From SYAC01 sp046048055 (lineage in GTDB: Bacteria; Planctomycetota; Phycisphaerae; Phycisphaerales; SM1A02): a stretch of DNA of 26,712 nucleotides. This document shows, piece by piece, positions 22,924 to 26,712 of this stretch. The translations under genes were made by a program, and so were the position numbers. Below the pieces are notes generated by a model. The model ran no database searches, had not been told where the DNA came from, and was given only the letters and a program-made list of their open reading frames with translations. The DNA lies in contig JBJOGW010000093.1 of NCBI GenBank assembly GCA_046048055.1, positions 1 to 26,712 on the forward strand, read 5' to 3'. The first letter of the stretch is position 1. Each line of letters starts with the position of its first letter.

Positions 22924-24146
22924 GACAGCCGCAGCTCCGGAATCGCCGTCACGAGGCGGGTTCCCTTCGCCGCGAGCGGCGCGTTCTGCTGTCGCACCTC
23001 GGAAAGGATGTTCCATGGGAGCACCAGAAGATAGTCGGGGCGATCGCGATCCAGCACCTCGCGACCCACGATCGGGATACGGCTGCCGGGCATGAACTTG
23101 CCCTGCTTGGCGGGGTTCAGGTCGACCACGCAGCGGATCAGGTCGGGGCCCACGCCTGCGAAGTTCAGCAGTGTGTTGCCCTTCGCCGCGGCGCCATAGG
23201 CCACCACCGACCGCCCCTCGGCCTTGGCCCGGCGCAGGAAACGCAGCAGGTCGTCGCGGATGCGTTCCGCGCGCGGCTGCAGGCCCCGGTAGTAGGCCGC
23301 GGTGCGCACGCCCGTCTCCATCTCGCGTTGCAGCATGGCCTCGACCGCAGGGGCCACTGCATGGGTCGCCGCATGCGCCCGCTGTGCAAACACCCGCAGG
23401 CTGCCGCCATGCGTGGGCAGTTCCTGCACATCGAACACTTCGAGGCCAGCACACTCGAACACGGCCTGCACCGCCGTCAGCGACAGGTACGAAAAGTGCT
23501 CGTGGTAGATGGTGTCGAACTGCGCCTCGGCCATCAGCCGCAGCAGATGCGGAAACTCGAAGGTGGCCACGCCATGCGGCTTCAGCAGTGTGGCGAAGCC
23601 CGCCGCAAAGTCGTTGATATCGGGCACGTGGGCCAGCACGTTGTTGGCCGCCATGAGGTCTGCCTGCAGCCCACGGGCCACCATCTCACCCGCCAGGCGG
23701 CGCCCGAAGAAGTCCTGCACCACATCGATGCCCTTGGCTCGCGCCGCGGCCGCGGTGCTGGCGGTTGGCTCCACGCCCGTGCACGGAATGCCGCGGGCCT
23801 TCACGTACTGCAGCAGGTAGCCGTCATTGGCGGCCACTTCCACCACGCGGCTGCCCGCATGCAGGCCGAAGCGCTCGACCACATCGCCCACGTAGCGCTC
23901 GGCGTGCACCAGCCACGAGGTCGAGACGCCGCTGAAGTACGCGTAGTCGGCGTCGAACAGCTCGTGCGCGTCGGTGAAGTCCTCGGTCTGCACCAGCCAG
24001 CAACGCTCGCACACCAGCACGCGTAGTGGAAAGCGGCGCTCGGGCCGCCGCATCGCCTCGGCGGTCAGGTACGCGTTCGACGGTGGTGCCGTGCCCAGGT
24101 CGACGAGGGGCAACGAAAGCTCGGCGGTGCAGTGGCGGCACTTCAC
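22920..24146 (-). CDS. SAM-dependent sugar C-methyltransferase (TylC3/TcaB9 type)
   Basis: The 408-residue protein has the three-part layout of nucleotide-sugar C-methyltransferases. An N-terminal zinc domain has CxxC pairs at Cys3/Cys6 and Cys46/Cys49. The SAM-binding Rossmann domain has VVEVAANDG (101-109). A C-terminal domain (about 300-408) has VAYGAAAKGNTLLN. The segment YHEHFSYLS (214-222) contains the Y-x-E-H set (Tyr214, Glu216, His217) that matches the catalytic residues known in TcaB9. Such enzymes deprotonate the carbon next to a 4-keto group, usually C3, and methylate it. GTG at 24146 overlaps the epimerase stop (GTGA). With RfbF/RfbG in the same operon, the substrate is probably a CDP-4-keto-6-deoxyhexose. 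Confidence 0.88.
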   Translation of the reverse strand: MKCRHCTAELSLPLVDLGTAPPSNAYLTAEAMRRPERRFPLRVLVCERCWLVQTEDFTDAHELFDADYAYFSGVSTSWLVHAERYVGDVVERFGLHAGSRVVEVAANDGYLLQYVKARGIPCTGVEPTASTAAAARAKGIDVVQDFFGRRLAGEMVARGLQADLMAANNVLAHVPDINDFAAGFATLLKPHGVATFEFPHLLRLMAEAQFDTIYHEHFSYLSLTAVQAVFECAGLEVFDVQELPTHGGSLRVFAQRAHAATHAVAPAVEAMLQREMETGVRTAAYYRGLQPRAERIRDDLLRFLRRAKAEGRSVVAYGAAAKGNTLLNFAGVGPDLIRCVVDLNPAKQGKFMPGSRIPIVGREVLDRDRPDYLLVLPWNILSEVRQQNAPLAAKGTRLVTAIPELRLS

Positions 24147-24706
24147 GGCACGATGCCCCTGAACGACGCGTCGATCGGCGCGTGGCCCTGGTCGCGCGTC
24201 GATCGCTCGATGACGGGCAGCGGCCAGGCGATCGCCAGGCGCGCATCCATCGCGTTCAGCCCACACTCGCTCTCCGGGTGGTGCGCGGCTGTGTGCACGT
24301 ACAGCATCTCGCAATCATCGCAAAGCGTCTGGAAGCCGTGGGCGAAGCCCCGGGGCACCAGCAGCGCGCGGTGGTTCGACTCAGATAGCACCTCGGCGTG
24401 CCACTGCAGGAAGGTGGGAGAGCCGGCACGAAGATCAACGGCCACATCGAACACCTCGCCTCGCAGGCAGCTGACCAACTTGTCCTCGGCATGCGGTGGC
24501 TGCTGAAAGTGCAGACCGCGCACGGTGCCACGGCGAGCCGTTCGGGTGCGGTTCACGGCGTGCACGCGCGCGTCACCGAGCAGGGGTGCAAGCTCATCGG
24601 CGCAGAACATCCGTTCCAGGAACCCACGTTCATCGCCGATCGGCTTGCGTTGCAGCACCATCAGGCCGGCAAGGGGCGTGGGCACACGGTCAAAACGCGC
24701 GCTCAT
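24143..24706 (-). CDS. RmlC-like dTDP-4-dehydrorhamnose 3,5-epimerase family protein
   Basis: The 187-residue cupin resembles RmlC. Catalytic residues are conserved: Arg63 and His66 in VRGLHFQ, Lys76, Tyr136 in MLYVH, and Asp172 in TRDQG; the DLRAGSPTF and VPRGFAHGF signatures are intact. The second active-site tyrosine (Tyr138 in the mycobacterial enzyme) is His142 here. Because it sits between rfbG and a C-methyltransferase, its substrate is probably a CDP- rather than dTDP-linked 4-keto-6-deoxyhexose, and it may epimerise C3, C5 or both. No rmlA, rmlB or rmlD is present in the window, which argues against rhamnose synthesis here. ATG at 24706 overlaps the rfbG stop (ATGA). Confidence 0.88.
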   Translation of the reverse strand: MSARFDRVPTPLAGLMVLQRKPIGDERGFLERMFCADELAPLLGDARVHAVNRTRTARRGTVRGLHFQQPPHAEDKLVSCLRGEVFDVAVDLRAGSPTFLQWHAEVLSESNHRALLVPRGFAHGFQTLCDDCEMLYVHTAAHHPESECGLNAMDARLAIAWPLPVIERSTRDQGHAPIDASFRGIVP

Positions 24707-25758
24707 GTCGTGGACTCGTAGGCGCGGATCTGTTCCAGGCACTTCGCGCGCATGTCACCGCCGGCCTTCCAGGCCAGGTGCCAGTCGATCGTGCGGGCGA
24801 GCGCGTCGGCGATCGACCACCGGGGTCGCCAGCCCAGCCGCTCGCACGCCCTCGTGTTGTCCAGTGACAGGAATCGCGCCTCATGCGGCTGGGGCGCCGC
24901 GGACACGTTGCATCGCGCCCCCGGCACGCGCTCGCGGAGCTGCTGCACGATCCAACGGACGGGCTTGGCATCGGAGAGCGGTGGGCCAAAGTTCCATGCG
25001 CCGTCGAAGGCCTCACCGCCTTTGCACAGGCGCTCGGCCAGGGCGAGGTAGCCTGAGACTGGCTCCAGAACATGCTGCCATGGGCGTGTGGCCTCGGGCG
25101 AGCGGATGACCAGTTCCTGTCCGGCGTCGATCGCGCGCAGGAAGTCCGGCACCAGCCGATCTTCGGCCCAGTCACCGCCGCCAACCACGTTGCCTGCACG
25201 TGCCGTGGCCACGCGCACGTCGCGTGCCGCCAGGAATGAGCGTCGGTACGCCGCCGTCACCAGCTCCGCGCAGCCCTTGCTGCTCGAGTAGGGGTCGTGG
25301 CCACCCATTGGGTCGCCTTCGGCGTAGGGATGCTCGCGTCCGTCGTTCTCGTAACACTTGTCGGTTGTGACGTTCACCACCGCGCGCACGCCGTCGATGC
25401 CGCGCACCGCCTCCAGCACGTGCACCGAGCCCATCACGTTGGTGGCGAAAGTCTCGACCGGCTCGCGGTAGCTCTGCCGCACCAGCGGCTGGGCGGCCAG
25501 GTGCAGCACGACTTCTGGCCGGGCGACGCGCATGGCCTGGGCCAGCGTGGCAGCGTCGCGCACGTCGGCAATGGTGCTGCACGCCAGGTGCTGGCCCACC
25601 CGGGCTGCCTCGAACAGGCTGGGCGAGGTCGGTGGCTGCAGCGCATAGCCATGCACCTCGGCACCCATTTCAGCGAGCCACAGCGCCAGCCATCCACCCT
25701 TGAAGCCGGTGTGCCCGGTCAGGAAGACGCGCCTTCCACGCCAGAATGCGCGATTCAC
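24703..25758 (-). CDS. rfbG: CDP-glucose 4,6-dehydratase
   Basis: The 351-residue extended short-chain dehydrogenase converts CDP-glucose to CDP-4-keto-6-deoxyglucose with bound NAD. Motifs are GHTGFKGGW (15-23, the family's form of the NAD loop), TTDKCYE (131-137) with the Asp-Lys pair used in dehydration, and YSSSK (157-161) with catalytic Tyr157 and Lys161. RPWQHVLEPVSGYL is another RfbG hallmark. GTG at 25758 is preferred because it forms a GTGA overlap with rfbF; GTG at 25764 would add two residues. It acts directly after RfbF. Confidence 0.95.
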   Translation of the reverse strand: MNRAFWRGRRVFLTGHTGFKGGWLALWLAEMGAEVHGYALQPPTSPSLFEAARVGQHLACSTIADVRDAATLAQAMRVARPEVVLHLAAQPLVRQSYREPVETFATNVMGSVHVLEAVRGIDGVRAVVNVTTDKCYENDGREHPYAEGDPMGGHDPYSSSKGCAELVTAAYRRSFLAARDVRVATARAGNVVGGGDWAEDRLVPDFLRAIDAGQELVIRSPEATRPWQHVLEPVSGYLALAERLCKGGEAFDGAWNFGPPLSDAKPVRWIVQQLRERVPGARCNVSAAPQPHEARFLSLDNTRACERLGWRPRWSIADALARTIDWHLAWKAGGDMRAKCLEQIRAYESTT

Positions 25759-26528
25759 GCCCACTTTTTCCAGGGCGCTCGGCGGGAGTTCCAGAGTTCC
25801 TCAAGCTGGGCCTTGTCGCGAAGCGTGTCCATGGCCTGCCAGAAGCCGTTGTGCTCGAAGGCCTCCAGTTCACCGGACTCCGCCAGTCGAGTGAGTGGAG
25901 CACCTTCCCACGCGGTGGCATCATCCTCGATGAGGTCGATGCACCTCGGAGAGAGCACGAAGAATCCACCGTTGATCAGGCCTCCATCGCCGCGGGGCTT
26001 CTCGGCGAAACCACGCACCTGACTTCCGCGCATCTCCAGCGCGCCGTATCGTCCGGGTGGTCGCACGGCCAAGACGGTGGCGAGCTTGCCGTGATGTCGG
26101 TGAAAGGCAAGTTCCGCAGACAGGTCTGCGTCGCACACGCCATCACCATAGGTGAAGAAGAACGCCTCCTCATCATGCACGTGGTCGGCCACGCGCTTCA
26201 ATCGCCCGCCGGTCAGTGTCTCATCGCCGGTATCGACCAGCGTCACGCGCCAAGGTTCGCTCTTGCGCTGATGCACCTCCATCCGATTGTGCTCCATGTC
26301 GAACGTGACATCCGACATGTGCAGGAAGTAGTTGGCGAAGTATTCCTTGATCATGTAGCCGCGATAGCCACAGCAGATCACGAAGTCGTTGACGCCATGG
26401 ACCGAATACAGCTTCATGATGTGCCAGAGAATCGGCCTGCCGCCGATCTCCACCATGGGCTTGGGGCGAAGATGCGTCTCTTCGGAGATGCGAGTCCCAA
26501 GACCGCCAGCAAGGATCACGGCCTTCAT
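25755..26528 (-). CDS. rfbF: Glucose-1-phosphate cytidylyltransferase
   Basis: The 257-residue enzyme makes CDP-glucose from CTP and glucose-1-phosphate, the committed step to CDP-deoxysugars. The nucleotidyltransferase signature LAGGLGTRISEETHLRPKPM (6-25) includes Lys23, FTYGDGVCD holds the metal-binding Asp, and GGLINGGFFV and FWQAMDTLRDK are typical of RfbF rather than RmlA. GAAGG lies just before the ATG at 26528. It is the first gene of the overlapping eight-gene set. The promoter is not clear in the 61-base gap upstream, so readthrough from the gene at the right edge is possible. Confidence 0.95.
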   Translation of the reverse strand: MKAVILAGGLGTRISEETHLRPKPMVEIGGRPILWHIMKLYSVHGVNDFVICCGYRGYMIKEYFANYFLHMSDVTFDMEHNRMEVHQRKSEPWRVTLVDTGDETLTGGRLKRVADHVHDEEAFFFTYGDGVCDADLSAELAFHRHHGKLATVLAVRPPGRYGALEMRGSQVRGFAEKPRGDGGLINGGFFVLSPRCIDLIEDDATAWEGAPLTRLAESGELEAFEHNGFWQAMDTLRDKAQLEELWNSRRAPWKKWA

Positions 26529-26589
26529 GTGCCTTCACGCCGAGACTGGAATCGAGCACGCGCCATCACGGGCTTGCAGACTAACCCCA
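26529..26589. other. Gap upstream of the CDP-sugar operon
   Basis: This 61-base gap must carry the operon promoter if there is one. I see only the ribosome site near 26530-26535 and no convincing -35/-10 pair or terminator hairpin. Confidence 0.3.
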
Positions 26590-26712
26590 TCACCCCATCC
26601 CCACCACCGGCTGCGGGCTCTGCTCGCCGCACAGCACCACCAGCAGGTTGCTCACCATCCGGGCGCGTTCCACGGACTGCGTCTGCAGCAGCCCCTTGCT
26701 CTCCAGTTGCTG
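26590..26712 (-). CDS. C-terminal end of an unidentified protein, cut by the window edge
   Basis: Forty codons of open frame run into the window and end at TGA (26590-26592). The peptide begins QQLESKGLLQTQSVERARM and continues with a hydrophobic SNLLVVLCG and a QPVVGMG tail. It looks helical and amphipathic in its first half. I cannot assign a family from this piece. Same strand as rfbF, 61 bases upstream of it. Confidence 0.6.
   Translation of the reverse strand, partial: QQLESKGLLQTQSVERARMVSNLLVVLCGEQSPQPVVGMG

Noticed and set aside
24143..24706. dTDP-rhamnose synthesis (rmlC as part of rmlABCD)
   Set aside because: rmlA, rmlB and rmlD are absent from the window and the gene is coupled to rfbG, so a CDP-sugar substrate is more likely.
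19590..26528. A recently acquired genomic island with mobile-element ends
   Set aside because: No integrase, transposase, tRNA or flanking direct repeat is visible, and base composition looks like that of the neighbours by eye.

Overview
The window is high-GC, gene-dense bacterial DNA. Protein-coding genes fill almost all of it, and no gap exceeds about 150 bases. I see no rRNA, tRNA, CRISPR array, transposase or phage gene. The envelope genes (lipoprotein diacylglyceryl transferase, an L,D-transpeptidase with LysM, a GT9 heptosyltransferase-like enzyme, predicted lipoproteins, an O-antigen-type sugar cassette) fit a diderm bacterium. A BNR neuraminidase-like protein, a sulfotransferase, a heme-binding SOUL lipoprotein and a two-gene form of ALDH16 make a planctomycete relative (possibly Phycisphaerae) my best guess. 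That placement is inference only.

Layout. (1) 50-3150, minus: a lipoprotein, a full aldehyde dehydrogenase and a short catalytically dead ALDH paralogue; the last two look like ALDH16 split into two genes. (2) 3207-4007, plus: a SOUL-family lipoprotein whose end overlaps the end of the opposing gene by 79 bases. (3) 3929-5673, minus: a secreted BNR (COG4692-like) protein coupled to a small membrane protein. (4) 5749-9848, plus: GT9 glycosyltransferase, a GtrA-GT39 fusion and a ROK sugar kinase, an envelope glycan operon. (5) 9855-15625, minus: 5-formyl-THF cyclo-ligase, LysM/YkuD L,D-transpeptidase, a large secreted protein of unknown function, QueF and Lgt. (6) 15778-19586, plus: glmS, a GT4 glycosyltransferase overlapping it by four bases, and a sulfotransferase. 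(7) 19590-26528, minus: eight genes, every one overlapping the next, that start with rfbF and rfbG and continue with an RmlC-like epimerase, a sugar C-methyltransferase, a PLP aminotransferase, two left-handed beta-helix acyltransferases and a GT2 glycosyltransferase. (8) 26590-26712: the 3' end of an unidentified gene.

The most interesting block is region 7. RfbF and RfbG make CDP-4-keto-6-deoxyglucose. The usual next enzyme for 3,6-dideoxyhexoses (RfbH) is absent. In its place are an epimerase, a TylC3/TcaB9-type C-methyltransferase that keeps its Y-x-E-H active-site motif, a perosamine-synthase-like aminotransferase and a NeuD/PglD-like acetyltransferase. I infer a CDP-linked, C-methyl-branched, 4-acylamino-4,6-dideoxyhexose that the GT2 enzyme attaches to a surface glycan. 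Regions 4 and 6 supply other glycan functions (GT9, GT39, GT4, GlcN-6-P, sulfation), so most of the right two thirds can be read as cell-surface glycan assembly.
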